A DNA stretch of 64,000 nucleotides from GCA-2705995 sp965661625 (lineage in GTDB: Bacteria > Bacteroidota > Bacteroidia > Flavobacteriales_G > Salibacteraceae). Each line of letters begins with the position of its first letter. The first letter of the stretch is position 1. The position numbers and the translations under genes were made by a program. The stretch covers positions 222,205-286,204 of the forward strand of contig CBFIEM010000001.1 of the NCBI GenBank assembly GCA_965661625.1. Reading direction: 5' to 3'. The notes under the pieces are model-generated. The model was not told the DNA's origin. It ran no database searches and saw only the letters and a program-made list of their open reading frames with translations. Shown one piece after another: positions 1-8,507 of the stretch.

Positions 1-92
1 TCTCCAGTTGCCTTTTCTTGAAAGAAGTTCGTTATATTCACCGCATTGGAGCCATTGCCAGATGCGAATATTGCTATGCGTTTTGCCTTCAT
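1..92 (-). CDS. purN: phosphoribosylglycinamide formyltransferase, N-terminal fragment
   Basis: The complement strand starts with ATG at position 92 and reads 30 codons to the window edge. The visible N-terminus contains the IAIFASGNGSNAVNI stretch, the glycine-rich nucleotide-binding start of PurN, which transfers a formyl group from 10-formyl-tetrahydrofolate to glycinamide ribonucleotide in purine synthesis. The rest of the gene, including the catalytic Asn-His-Asp region, lies outside. It is divergent from the dehalogenase gene at 157. The call rests on the first 30 residues only, but this motif is characteristic. Confidence 0.85.
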   Translation of the reverse strand, partial: MKAKRIAIFASGNGSNAVNITNFFQEKATG

Positions 93-156
93 TATACCGG
101 AACCAAAAGTAGTATTTATGTGCCACTAAATTGTCACAAGCAAATACCGAATACCC

Positions 157-822
157 ATGAATAACGAAGCATTTATTCCCTACAGTCACCCCACATATAA
201 TGATGAGGAAATGACCTCAAGAAGCGACGCGTTTTACAGCTGGCTTAATTCGCGAAGAACTGTTCGTGACTTCTCAACTGAGCCAATCCCCCCTCAGGTT
301 ATTGACAACCTTATTCTAGCTGCGGGCACAGCGCCTTCGGGGGCTCACAAACAGCCTTGGACATTTTGCGTGGTTACCAACCCCGTTGTGAAACAAAAAA
401 TCCGAGAAGCCGCAGAAGCGGAAGAATATGAAAACTACACCCGAAGAATGAGTGATGAATGGCTAAACGATTTAAAACCATTTGGGACAGACCACCACAA
501 GCCTTTTCTTGAATACGCACCCGCGTTGATTGTCGTCATGAAACAATCCTACGACTTGAACGCCGATGGAGAACGTCAAACACACTATTACGTAAACGAA
601 TCTGTGGGTATAGCAGTCGGCATGCTGTTAAGTGCGATTCATAATGCCGGCTTAGTAGCATTAACGCATACTCCGAGCCCAATGATGTTTTTAAAGCGGT
701 TGTTAAACCGTCCTAAAAATGAACAACCCTTCCTACTCATCCCTATTGGGAAACCAGCAAAAGGAACGGAAGTACCTGATATTAGTAGAAAAACAATTGA
801 TGAACTAATTGTCCGGTATTGA
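157..822 (+). CDS. iodotyrosine deiodinase-like flavin reductive dehalogenase (nitroreductase fold)
   Basis: A 221-residue nitroreductase-fold flavoprotein. The FMN-binding start (residues 33-40, RRTVRDFS) and the SGAHKQPW loop at 61-68 are typical of the superfamily. What sets it apart is the active-site lid: E90, Y94 and K115 fall at the spacing of human iodotyrosine deiodinase Glu157, Tyr161 and Lys182, which bind the zwitterion of the halotyrosine. The surrounding sequence (RRMSDEWLNDLK, APALIVVMKQ) also follows that family. Expected role: FMN- and reductant-dependent removal of halide from halogenated tyrosine in the cytoplasm. No membrane anchor is present, as in other bacterial homologues. 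Substrate is inferred; a general nitroreductase is the alternative, but less likely given the lid residues. Confidence 0.85.
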   Translation: MNNEAFIPYSHPTYNDEEMTSRSDAFYSWLNSRRTVRDFSTEPIPPQVIDNLILAAGTAPSGAHKQPWTFCVVTNPVVKQKIREAAEAEEYENYTRRMSDEWLNDLKPFGTDHHKPFLEYAPALIVVMKQSYDLNADGERQTHYYVNESVGIAVGMLLSAIHNAGLVALTHTPSPMMFLKRLLNRPKNEQPFLLIPIGKPAKGTEVPDISRKTIDELIVRY

Positions 823-1005
823 GGCCAGCCGTTTATTTTGTTGAAAGTCAGCGGAGAATTGTATCTTCTCTGCGAGCCTTGATGTGTTGAAAAACACACG
901 AATTGGGCTCTTATTTGTTCAACATGCACATACAAACGAACCATAGAAATACATTAAACTGCTTCTATTCTAGAAATAACAAGGGATTCATACAGGTTTC
1001 AAAAA

Positions 1006-1036
1006 TTTGATTTTAAAACCAAGTTTGTTTTCTTTG
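1006..1036 (+). promoter_or_regulatory. putative Bacteroidota promoter upstream of acpP
   Basis: A TTTG box at 1006-1009 is followed after 19 bases by TTTCTTTG at 1029-1036, one base from the Bacteroidota -7 consensus TAnnTTTG. Spacing fits the primary sigma factor of this phylum. It lies about 30 bases before the acpP start, within the 245-base gap after the dehalogenase gene, which holds no other gene I can support. Confidence 0.5.
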
Positions 1037-1067
1037 CACCGTTTTTAAACTATTAAAACAAAACAAA

Positions 1068-1304
1068 ATGTCAGATATTAAAAGCAAAGTGACGGCTATC
1101 ATCGTTGATAAGCTAGGGGTTGACGAAAGCGAAGTAGCTCCAGAGTCTTCATTCACAAATGACTTGGGTGCTGATTCCCTTGACACCGTTGAGCTAATCA
1201 TGGAATTCGAAAAGGAGTTCAACATTGCAATTCCAGACGATCAAGCCGAAAATATCGCGACTGTTGGTGAAGCGGTAAAATACATCGAAGAGAACATCGG
1301 CTAG
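1068..1304 (+). CDS. acpP: acyl carrier protein
   Basis: A 78-residue acidic protein with the ACP signature GADSLDTVELIMEFE. Ser37 is the attachment site for 4'-phosphopantetheine. It carries growing acyl chains as thioesters in cytoplasmic type II fatty acid synthesis. Length and sequence are normal for a bacterial ACP. The gene is followed after 29 bases by fabF and then rnc, the usual acpP-fabF-rnc order, so the three are probably co-transcribed from the promoter at 1006-1036. Confidence 0.98.
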   Translation: MSDIKSKVTAIIVDKLGVDESEVAPESSFTNDLGADSLDTVELIMEFEKEFNIAIPDDQAENIATVGEAVKYIEENIG

Positions 1305-1333
1305 TAATTGGTAAAACCAAATACGACCTTATA

Positions 1334-2590
1334 ATGGAGTTAAAGAGAGTAGTTATAACAGGATTAGGCGCAGTTACACCAATAGGTAATACTGCTAATG
1401 AATACTGGGAAGGGCTAATTGCTGGTAAGCCAGGAGGAGCACTCATTACTCGTTTTGACACCGAACATTTCAAAACAAAATTTGCGTGTGAGGTCAAGGG
1501 TCTTGACCTCGCCGCTCATTTTGATCGAAAAGAAGGTCGAAAGCTAGATTTATTCAGCAAATACGCCATGATTGTGAGCGAAGAGGCTGTGCAAGACGCA
1601 GGCATCGCTAATGGTGTATTGAACCCAGATCGAGTAGGGGTAATTTGGGGTTCTGGTATTGGTGGAATTCAAACTTTCCAAGAGGAAGTCGAAAATTTTG
1701 TCGATAACAACCGTGTGCCTCGTTTTAACCCATTCTTTATTCCAAAAATGATTGCTGATATTGCCTCGGGAAACATCTCCATCAAATATGGTTTCCGTGG
1801 TCCTAACTTCAGCACCATTTCTGCTTGTGCATCTTCGAGCAACGCGATGATTGATGCATTCAATTACATTCGTTTAGGTAAAGCTGACGCTATTATTGCG
1901 GGAGGTTCTGAAGCTGCTATAAACGAATCGGGAATAGGAGGGTTTAACGCCCTACAAGCACTCTCAAAGCGCAACGATTCTCCTGAAACTGCTTCACGCC
2001 CGTTCGACAAAGACCGCGATGGTTTTGTTATGGGTGAAGGTGGTGGTGCTGTTGTGCTTGAATCACTTGAAAGCGCACTTAGTCGTGGTGCCAAAATTTA
2101 TGCAGAGGTTGCCGGAGGTGGAATGAGTGCTGATGCACACCACATTACAGCTCCACACCCTGAAGGTTTAGGCGCACTAAATGTTATGCATGCTGCATTA
2201 GATGATCACGGCGATGTTCAATTATCAGATATTGGATACATTAACGTGCATGGTACATCTACTCCTCTCGGCGATATAGCTGAAACCAAAGCGATTAAAT
2301 CTGTTTTTGGCGAACACGCTTACAATTTGAATATCAGCTCAACGAAATCCATGACTGGCCATTTACTTGGAGCAGCTGGTGCTATTGAGGCAATTGCAAC
2401 AATTTTAGCGGTCAAGAATGACATTGTTCCTCCAACGATTAATCACTTTACTGATGACCCAGAGCTCGATCCAGAATTAAATTTCACCTTTAACAAAGCT
2501 CAGAAGCGCACCGTAAACGCCGCACTTACTAACACGTTTGGGTTTGGTGGACACAATGCTTCCGTGGTGTTTAAGAAATTTGAAGCTTAA
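1334..2590 (+). CDS. fabF: beta-ketoacyl-ACP synthase II
   Basis: A 418-residue condensing enzyme that elongates acyl-ACP with malonyl-ACP in fatty acid synthesis. The thiolase-fold catalytic triad is visible: Cys165 (in SACASSSNAM), His306 (in NVHGTSTPLGD) and His343 (in GHLLGAAGA), matching the Cys-His-His order of FabF. Length is standard. It lies 29 bases after acpP. Its 3' end overlaps the probable start of rnc, which suggests translational coupling. Confidence 0.97.
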   Translation: MELKRVVITGLGAVTPIGNTANEYWEGLIAGKPGGALITRFDTEHFKTKFACEVKGLDLAAHFDRKEGRKLDLFSKYAMIVSEEAVQDAGIANGVLNPDRVGVIWGSGIGGIQTFQEEVENFVDNNRVPRFNPFFIPKMIADIASGNISIKYGFRGPNFSTISACASSSNAMIDAFNYIRLGKADAIIAGGSEAAINESGIGGFNALQALSKRNDSPETASRPFDKDRDGFVMGEGGGAVVLESLESALSRGAKIYAEVAGGGMSADAHHITAPHPEGLGALNVMHAALDDHGDVQLSDIGYINVHGTSTPLGDIAETKAIKSVFGEHAYNLNISSTKSMTGHLLGAAGAIEAIATILAVKNDIVPPTINHFTDDPELDPELNFTFNKAQKRTVNAALTNTFGFGGHNASVVFKKFEA

Positions 2591-3299
2591 TCTCGCATCC
2601 CTTTTTCGTAAAAACCGCGCTCCTCTTTCCGCTCAAGAAAGACAGCTGGTAGAATTATTAGGTTTTGTTCCTTCCAACTGGACGTTTTACCACAAGGCCT
2701 TTAGGCACAAATCGATTTACCCGAGTTTATCGCAAAACAACGAACGCCTCGAGTTTTTAGGTGACTCGGTGCTAGATTTGATTATTTCCGAATACGTTTT
2801 TGATTACTTTCCAAAACGAACAGAAGGGTATTTAACTAAAATGCGCTCAAAGATTGTGAGTCGGAAAATGCTCAATAAGCTTGCCCTTAAACTTGAGCTT
2901 AACACCTACATTGAAGCAATCATTGATGTAAAACAAGATCAAACCTCATTGCATGGGAATGCACTCGAAGCCCTTGTGGGAGCTATTTATAGAGATCAGG
3001 GGTACGCAATTGCACGTTCCTTTGTGATCTCCAAACTGATTACCCCATATGTCGATATGGGTAAAATAAAAAATGCAGAGACCGATTTTAAAAGTCGCTT
3101 GTTGGAGTGGAGTCAAAAAACTAAAACGGAACTGCGTTTTGAAACAATTGAACTTCCGCCCAACTCAACTGCCAACTTTCGTTTTGAGGCAAGCGTTATT
3201 ATTGGCGATAAAGAAGTTGGAAAGGCAACGTGTACTTCCAAAAAAAGGGCAGAGCAGAAAGCCGCTGCCGCTGTCTGGAAAACGGTCCTTAACAATTAA
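2556..3299 (+). CDS. rnc: ribonuclease III
   Basis: A double-strand-specific endoribonuclease for rRNA and mRNA processing. The RNase III signature NNERLEFLGDSVLDL is present, with a downstream acidic residue in HGNALEALVGAIYRDQG, then a C-terminal dsRNA-binding domain ending near KKRAEQKAAAAVW. The start is uncertain: ATG at 2556 overlaps fabF by 35 bases, while TTG at 2580 would give MKLNLASLF and an 11-base overlap, and an upstream TTG at 2538 is also open. I give the ATG. All lie in the end of fabF, so coupling with that gene is likely whichever is used. Confidence 0.95.
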   Translation: MLPWCLRNLKLNLASLFRKNRAPLSAQERQLVELLGFVPSNWTFYHKAFRHKSIYPSLSQNNERLEFLGDSVLDLIISEYVFDYFPKRTEGYLTKMRSKIVSRKMLNKLALKLELNTYIEAIIDVKQDQTSLHGNALEALVGAIYRDQGYAIARSFVISKLITPYVDMGKIKNAETDFKSRLLEWSQKTKTELRFETIELPPNSTANFRFEASVIIGDKEVGKATCTSKKRAEQKAAAAVWKTVLNN

Positions 3300-3364
3300 A
3301 TATTCGCTTGGGGATTCTCGCCTCGCGGACCTTTTGTATTTTCGACACTTACTAACGAACAACT

Positions 3365-3784
3365 ATGGCTAAAGCTCGTTTAGACTTTGAGTTTGAATAT
3401 GACTTTTACCTGCTAGCAATAGCGTGTCATCAACGCGACTATAAGTTAGCTTTTACCGTAGGAAAACAGCTCGAGTGTGAGCTTGCTCGCGTTGAAGATC
3501 ATCAAGTTCAACTCGCCAATAATGAAGTTGGGGAGTTTGCACATTTTTTTTGGGAGAATGACGGTGGCCACTATGCCTACCACCTCATAAGCAACAAAAG
3601 TGGGGCGGGCTATCTAGTGCCAGAGCACAAGACAGCAGATTATTTTTTCATTATAACAGGCATGTATGACAACCTCGAACTGACTGAAATGGCAACTGGG
3701 ATTCGACAATCAGATGTAGTACTAACCGCATTTGAAGTAGATCCCAATGGCTTGAAGTCACGTGATAAACTAATACTAGAATGA
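3365..3784 (+). CDS. IPExxxVDY family protein
   Basis: A 139-residue cytoplasmic protein of unknown function that matches the Bacteroidota-specific IPExxxVDY family in length, in its start (FEFEYDFYLLAIACHQRDYKL) and in its position between rnc and pyk, an arrangement conserved in this phylum. There is no signal peptide, membrane segment or recognisable catalytic motif. Its last four bases overlap the pyk start (ATGA), so the two are probably translationally coupled. The family assignment relies on recollection of the pattern and synteny; the biochemical role is unknown. Confidence 0.8.
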   Translation: MAKARLDFEFEYDFYLLAIACHQRDYKLAFTVGKQLECELARVEDHQVQLANNEVGEFAHFFWENDGGHYAYHLISNKSGAGYLVPEHKTADYFFIITGMYDNLELTEMATGIRQSDVVLTAFEVDPNGLKSRDKLILE

Positions 3785-5208
3785 CAGGATTACAAAACAA
3801 AACACGAATAGTAGCCACCATTGGGCCTGCTTCCGCTCCAAAAGAAGTTTTACGCGAGATGATTCTTTCTGGTGTAAATGTTTGTAGAATAAACTTTTCG
3901 CATGGCGCGCATGAAACCCATGGTAAGGTAATAGAAACTATACGGCAGCTCGACAGTGAGCTTGGAACTTTTACCGCTATTCTAGGAGACTTACAAGGGC
4001 CCAAGATTAGAATAGGAGAAGTTGAAAATAATGCCATTGAGCTGGTTAATGGAAAGGAGCTAGTAATTACCACTAAAGAACAACTGGGAACTGCTGAGCG
4101 CGTTTATTTAACCTACACACAGTTTCCAAAAGATGTTTCAAAAGGCGACAAACTGCTTATTGACGACGGAAAACTTATGCTCGAAGTAACCCACACCAAT
4201 GAGGTTGATGAGGTAACAACTAAAGTCATTCACGGGGGAACACTTTCTTCCAAAAAAGGAGTAAACTTACCCAATACTAAAATTTCAATGCCCTGCTTAA
4301 CAGAAAAGGACTTGAAGGATTTAGATTTTGCTTTGGACTGTAACTTATCCTGGATTGCCCTTTCCTTTGTTAGAAAAGCATCTGATATTGAAGAGCTCAA
4401 GGCCATTATTAAAAAACGAAAGGCGAACTCTAAGGTTATTGCTAAGATTGAAAAGCCGGAAGCTATCGACAACCTGGATGAGATTATTGATGCAACGGAT
4501 GCTGTTATGGTTGCTCGGGGAGATTTGGGGGTGGAAATTCCGATGCAGAATGTTCCCCTCATTCAAAAGGAAATTGTAGAAAAAAGCAAGCGCCAAGCAA
4601 AGCCCGTTATTATCGCCACACAGATGATGGAGAGCATGATTACGAACATTTCTCCAACACGTGCTGAAGTAACGGATGTGGCAAACGCTGTGATGGACGG
4701 AGCCGATGCGGTTATGTTGTCTGGAGAAACTTCGGTTGGAGACTTTCCTGTTGAGGTGATTAAAGCAATGTATAAGATCTTAATTCGCACTGAAAGTTAT
4801 CCTGGAATTTACCACAAGGAAGTTGCTCCTGAGTATGAGTCCGATCGATTTATCAGTGATTCTGTCTGTTATTCTGCAGTGCGCATGCAAGAGCGAACGC
4901 GCGCTAAAGGAATTATTACCATGACACATTCGGGTTATACGGCTTTCAAAATATCAAGCTTCCGTCCAAACTGTAACATCTTTGTATTTACCGGAAATGC
5001 CAGCATCCTAAATATGTTGAGCCTAGTATGGGGGGTACGCGGTTTCTACTACGATAAATTCGTAAGTACAGATCATACCATCGATGATATCAAATTCATC
5101 TTGAAAAAGAATGAGTTCTTGCGTTCTGGTGATCTTGCAATTAACATCGCAAGTATGCCAATTGCCAGTAAAGGAATGTCTAACATGATTCGCCTGAGCA
5201 AGGCTTAA
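3781..5208 (+). CDS. pyk: pyruvate kinase
   Basis: A 475-residue glycolytic enzyme that makes pyruvate and ATP from phosphoenolpyruvate and ADP. The N-terminal RIVATIGPAS and CRINFSHGAHETH segments, the active-site lysine region VIAKIEKPEAIDN, the metal-binding MVARGDLGVEIP and the DGADAVMLSGETSVG motif are all intact. It starts within the stop of the IPExxxVDY gene. Its stop overlaps the end of convergent pheS by four bases. Confidence 0.98.
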   Translation: MTGLQNKTRIVATIGPASAPKEVLREMILSGVNVCRINFSHGAHETHGKVIETIRQLDSELGTFTAILGDLQGPKIRIGEVENNAIELVNGKELVITTKEQLGTAERVYLTYTQFPKDVSKGDKLLIDDGKLMLEVTHTNEVDEVTTKVIHGGTLSSKKGVNLPNTKISMPCLTEKDLKDLDFALDCNLSWIALSFVRKASDIEELKAIIKKRKANSKVIAKIEKPEAIDNLDEIIDATDAVMVARGDLGVEIPMQNVPLIQKEIVEKSKRQAKPVIIATQMMESMITNISPTRAEVTDVANAVMDGADAVMLSGETSVGDFPVEVIKAMYKILIRTESYPGIYHKEVAPEYESDRFISDSVCYSAVRMQERTRAKGIITMTHSGYTAFKISSFRPNCNIFVFTGNASILNMLSLVWGVRGFYYDKFVSTDHTIDDIKFILKKNEFLRSGDLAINIASMPIASKGMSNMIRLSKA

Positions 5209-6233
5209 TCACTTGCAGCTGTAAATTGCTTGAGAAAGCGTATGTCGTTCTCACTGTAAAGGCGTAAGTCGTTCACCGTGTAGCGCAGCTGCGCAATACG
5301 CTCTACTCCCATGCCAAAGGCATAGCCACTATAAACATTGGGGTCTATTCCACAATTTGAAAGCACATTAGGGTCAACCATTCCGCAGCCCATGATTTCA
5401 AGCCATCCTGTGTACTTGCATACATTGCAGCCTTTTTGGTTGCATAACGTACACGAAACATCTACTTCTGCGGAAGGCTCCGTGAATGGGAAGTACGAGG
5501 GCCTTAAACGAATTTTCGCTTTATCCCCGAATAGTTCTTTTGCAAAATAGTAAAGGGTTTGCTTCAAGTCAGCAAACGACACCTTTTTATCGATGTACAG
5601 GCCTTCTACTTGGTGAAAAAAGCAATGTGCTCTGGCGCTAATTGCTTCATTTCTATAAACTCGGCCAGGCATAATCATTCGAATGGGGGGTTCTTGATTT
5701 TCCATTACCCGCACCTGTACCGAGGATGTATGCGTCCGCAACGCTAAATCGTCTTGGTCACCTTCCACAAAAAAGGTGTCCTGCATATCCCGAGCAGGGT
5801 GTTCTTCAGGAAAGTTTAATGCAGTAAAGTTGTGCCAATCATCTTCAACCTCTGGCCCTTCTGCAACCGTAAATCCAATGTTTCTAAATATTCGAACTAA
5901 TTCTTCTTGAATAATGGATATTGGGTGACGCGACCCCAACTGCTCAGGAAAAGCAGGCCTTGTGAAGTCCATGGTGTTGTCGCGGTTCGTTTTTTGCTTG
6001 CCCGCAGTGGCATTTAAAGCATCAAACTTTTCTTGGGCTTGGGTTTTAAGCTCATTAAGTTGTTGACCAAACGCTTTTTTTTGATCATTTGGAACCTCTT
6101 TAAACGAAGCAAAAAGTCCTTTAATCACTCCTTTTGTTCCCAAGTACTTAATGCGGAATGCTTCAAGCTCTTCTGGGCTATCAGTATGAAAGCTTCTTAT
6201 TGCTTCTAAATGCGTTTTAATTTGATCAATCAT
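5205..6233 (-). CDS. pheS: phenylalanyl-tRNA synthetase alpha subunit
   Basis: A 342-residue class II aminoacyl-tRNA synthetase subunit that charges tRNA-Phe together with PheT, which is not in this window. An N-terminal coiled-coil (about 1-85) precedes the catalytic core with motif 2-type residues (RVYRNEAISARAHCFFHQVE) and motif 3 (GYAFGMGVERIAQLRY). Cysteines at CTLCNQKGCNVCKYTGW form a zinc-binding-like cluster seen in many bacterial PheS. Length is normal. It is convergent with pyk. Confidence 0.97.
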   Translation of the reverse strand: MIDQIKTHLEAIRSFHTDSPEELEAFRIKYLGTKGVIKGLFASFKEVPNDQKKAFGQQLNELKTQAQEKFDALNATAGKQKTNRDNTMDFTRPAFPEQLGSRHPISIIQEELVRIFRNIGFTVAEGPEVEDDWHNFTALNFPEEHPARDMQDTFFVEGDQDDLALRTHTSSVQVRVMENQEPPIRMIMPGRVYRNEAISARAHCFFHQVEGLYIDKKVSFADLKQTLYYFAKELFGDKAKIRLRPSYFPFTEPSAEVDVSCTLCNQKGCNVCKYTGWLEIMGCGMVDPNVLSNCGIDPNVYSGYAFGMGVERIAQLRYTVNDLRLYSENDIRFLKQFTAASD

Positions 6234-6280
6234 AGCGCCTAATTTGCTGCAAAGGTATCACATTGAACTGTTATGTGGTC

Positions 6281-7117
6281 CTACTTTTCAACCATCTCCA
6301 TGGTCATCCACACATCCTGTTTTGGTCGATTATTTCCATCTACTGGTTGAGCAGCTATGCTATCCAATATTTCCAAGCCAGAAACAACCTCCCCGAAAAC
6401 GGTGTAACTACCGTCTAAATGTGGTGTGCCGCCAATTGTGGAGTACAATTCAATCTGTTTAGGGGTTAATTTAATGGAGTCCCAGTTGGCCGCTGCCTTT
6501 TTTTCCATTACCGCCGTTAACGAATCAATTTGCACTTGCGATTTAGAGGCCATTGCCTGCATGTAAACTGCTCGAAATTCAGATTGGTCCTTGGCTTGCA
6601 ATACACTCATCACTGCTTTCTGCTTACGCATTTGGTTTGTGCGCTCTTCCATTTCCTGCAATTCCTGTTCAGAAAAAACTTTGCCTTGCACAATGTAAAA
6701 CTGAGAGCCTGAGCTTGCTTTTGAAGGATTAACATCATCACCCATTCGCGCAGCTGCTATTACCCCACGCTTATGAAATATGCCAGGCACAAACTCCGCC
6801 GGAATTGTATAACCCGGACCTCCGTCTCCCAATTTTTTACCTGCTTTAGCTCGGCGAGAATCGGGGTCGCCTCCTTGAATCATAAATGAGGAAATTACGC
6901 GGTGAAAAAGAGTGCTGTCGTAATAACCAGAGTCAACAAGCGACAAGAAATTGGCCTTATGCAAAGGTGTTTCATCATAGAGCTTAACCTTCATGGTGCC
7001 ATAAGGGGTGTGAATCGCTATTAGCTCGTTCTTGCTAGGCAGAAACCCTGAAATTAGCGCTATAAATACCCCCGTTCCAATCCCCCAAATGACCATTCGT
7101 TTTATTGACATAAGCAT
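6281..7117 (-). CDS. cyclophilin-type peptidylprolyl isomerase, membrane-anchored
   Basis: A 278-residue protein from the ATG at 7117; a second ATG lies at 7111, and in-frame codons further upstream run into the divergent gene's leader. One hydrophobic segment near the N-terminus (MVIWGIGTGVFIALISGF) should anchor or export it. The cyclophilin core follows: TPYGTMKVKLYDETPLHKANF, FHRVISSFMIQGGDP and SGSQFYIVQG. An inserted helical stretch of about 80 residues (QELQEMEERTNQMRKQ onward) splits the fold before GGTPHLDGSYTVFGEVVSG, as in other Bacteroidota homologues. It probably helps proteins fold outside the inner membrane. Confidence 0.9.
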   Translation of the reverse strand: MLMSIKRMVIWGIGTGVFIALISGFLPSKNELIAIHTPYGTMKVKLYDETPLHKANFLSLVDSGYYDSTLFHRVISSFMIQGGDPDSRRAKAGKKLGDGGPGYTIPAEFVPGIFHKRGVIAAARMGDDVNPSKASSGSQFYIVQGKVFSEQELQEMEERTNQMRKQKAVMSVLQAKDQSEFRAVYMQAMASKSQVQIDSLTAVMEKKAAANWDSIKLTPKQIELYSTIGGTPHLDGSYTVFGEVVSGLEILDSIAAQPVDGNNRPKQDVWMTMEMVEK

Positions 7118-7190
7118 GATAGTTAACTCTTTTTTGTTCAGTTGGGCTAAAATTAAGATATTTACAGACTGTTTCATTCACTTTACAGCA

Positions 7191-7601
7191 ATGACAAAGC
7201 ACATCTTCGCATTTTTATTCTTGATTTCTTTAGGGTTTGTTAGTTGTAACAACGATGAAGAAGATACAATTGCACAGATTAACGTAGTTAACGAAGAAGG
7301 CCAGCGGGTTGGGAATGCAGCAGTAGCATTCACGTGCCAGTCTTCATACGACCCTCCTCGTCCGTGTAATATTCAGATCACTGGACAAGCAAATGGTTCA
7401 GGCTTTTACGAACGTAAATTTGACTTACCAGCAGTATTGGTGGTAAGTGCTTTCCGCGTTGTGCGTGACACAACTGTTGTTGGCGTATTGCCAGATACAA
7501 CCATGATTATTACGCGTGACAGCTTGTGCGGTGAAAGCTTTATTTCTATTCAAGAAGGAGAGACAACTAAGAAGACAGTGGTTGTTTACGAATGTAATTG
7601 A
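7191..7601 (+). CDS. hypothetical lipoprotein
   Basis: A 136-residue protein, starting at the ATG at 7191. It has a lipoprotein signal peptide (MTKHIFAFLFLISLGFVSC) with the lipobox cysteine at residue 19 followed by NNDEED, which resembles surface-export lipoproteins of Bacteroidota. The mature part is predicted to be mostly beta strands (AQINVVNEEGQRVGNAAVAF looks like a carboxypeptidase-regulatory or Ig-like sheet). No enzyme motif is visible. It is divergent from the isomerase gene and overlaps the end of the next gene on the opposite strand by 35 bases. Confidence 0.75.
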   Translation: MTKHIFAFLFLISLGFVSCNNDEEDTIAQINVVNEEGQRVGNAAVAFTCQSSYDPPRPCNIQITGQANGSGFYERKFDLPAVLVVSAFRVVRDTTVVGVLPDTTMIITRDSLCGESFISIQEGETTKKTVVVYECN

Positions 7602-7911
7602 TAACAGCCTCTTTCATTAAGCGATCTTGTTCTTCCGACTTTAAATGTGGAAGTTTTTTTAATCGCTTGTAGTGCGGCCAGCCTTCTGAATCTTCACCTT
7701 CGTACTCATAATAGCCATACGGAACAAGCAGTGTGCACACAGCAATGTGCATGATGTTCACTTTTTCATCTTTAGAAAAGGTTTGAAATCCTTTTCCTAG
7801 TTCCTGAAGTCCAATTAAATACAGGACTGCATCCAGGTCCATGTCGCCTCCAAACCGAGATTCTAGCAGCGCCAACGTTTCGCGCCATTCTTTTTGAAAT
7901 TCAAAATCCAT
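7567..7911 (-). CDS. conserved hypothetical protein
   Basis: A 114-residue acidic, probably cytoplasmic protein, from the ATG at 7911; a TTG at 7923 is also open. It has no signal peptide or membrane segment. Features include a helical N-terminus (FEFQKEWRETLALLESRFGG), the segment VLYLIGLQELGKGF and a Tyr/Glu-rich loop (YGYYEYEGEDSEGWPHYK). I recognise it only as the kind of short protein found in Bacteroidota next to cvpA. No function can be assigned. Confidence 0.7.
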   Translation of the reverse strand: MDFEFQKEWRETLALLESRFGGDMDLDAVLYLIGLQELGKGFQTFSKDEKVNIMHIAVCTLLVPYGYYEYEGEDSEGWPHYKRLKKLPHLKSEEQDRLMKEAVINYIRKQPLSS

Positions 7912-7962
7912 ATGTGCTAACAATTGAATGTGGGCAAAGTTACACCGTGTTTATGCTTCGCA

Positions 7963-7983
7963 TAGCATCGAATGCTACATTTG
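7963..7983 (+). promoter_or_regulatory. putative -7 box and palindrome upstream of cvpA
   Basis: TACATTTG at 7976-7983 matches the -7 consensus TAnnTTTG exactly, five bases before the cvpA ATG. A perfect inverted repeat (TAGCAT-CGA-ATGCTA, 7963-7977) overlaps its first two bases. No clear -33 TTG lies at the normal distance. If active, the transcript would be leaderless or nearly so, and the palindrome could be an operator. Confidence 0.35.
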
Positions 7984-7987
7984 ATTC

Positions 7988-8494
7988 ATGAATTGGTTAG
8001 ACGCAGCCCTTGTGATTCCGTTAGTTTATGGTGCCTTTAAAGGCTTTAAAAGAGGGTTGATTGTAGAGGTAGCAACTTTAGCTGCCTTAATTTTAGGAAT
8101 TTGGGGAGCTCTCGAGTGTTCTTTCTATGCTGAAAACTTGCTTGATTCGGAGACATCACTCGACGAAAGCTACCTTCCAATTGTGGCGTTTGCCACTACC
8201 TTCATTGCAATTGTACTTGCTGTTCACTTGCTGGCAAAAGTCATCCATAAACTTGTTGGTATGGTAGCTCTTGGGCTTGTAAACCGCATTATTGGATGTG
8301 TATTTGGGATAATCAAATTTGCCATCATGCTGAGCTTTTTACTCATACTTGTCAATGGTGTAAATGCCCGTTTTGAACTCATTCCGGCTCAATCAATCGA
8401 CGAATCACTGCTTTATAAACCTTTTGCGCAAGTTGGGGCGTGGGTATTACCCTACGTTACTGACATCAGCTGGTTTCAAGACATCATGGGATAA
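7988..8494 (+). CDS. CvpA family membrane protein
   Basis: A 168-residue inner-membrane protein with about four hydrophobic segments (for example VATLAALILGIWGAL and FATTFIAIVLAVHLLAKV). The start NWLDAALVIPLVYGAFKGFKRGLIVEV and the central KLVGMVALGLVNRIIGCVFG match the CvpA/colicin V production family. Such proteins are linked to biofilm formation and envelope function, but their biochemical activity is unknown. It stands 13 bases before the glycosyltransferase gene and may share a transcript with it. Confidence 0.88.
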   Translation: MNWLDAALVIPLVYGAFKGFKRGLIVEVATLAALILGIWGALECSFYAENLLDSETSLDESYLPIVAFATTFIAIVLAVHLLAKVIHKLVGMVALGLVNRIIGCVFGIIKFAIMLSFLLILVNGVNARFELIPAQSIDESLLYKPFAQVGAWVLPYVTDISWFQDIMG

Positions 8495-8507
8495 CTACCT
8501 TTAGCAC

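Noticed and set aside
3651..4073. Long open frame on the complement strand of pyk
   Set aside because: It lies antisense to a clearly coding, conserved gene, has no recognisable domain and its composition follows the complement of pyk codons.
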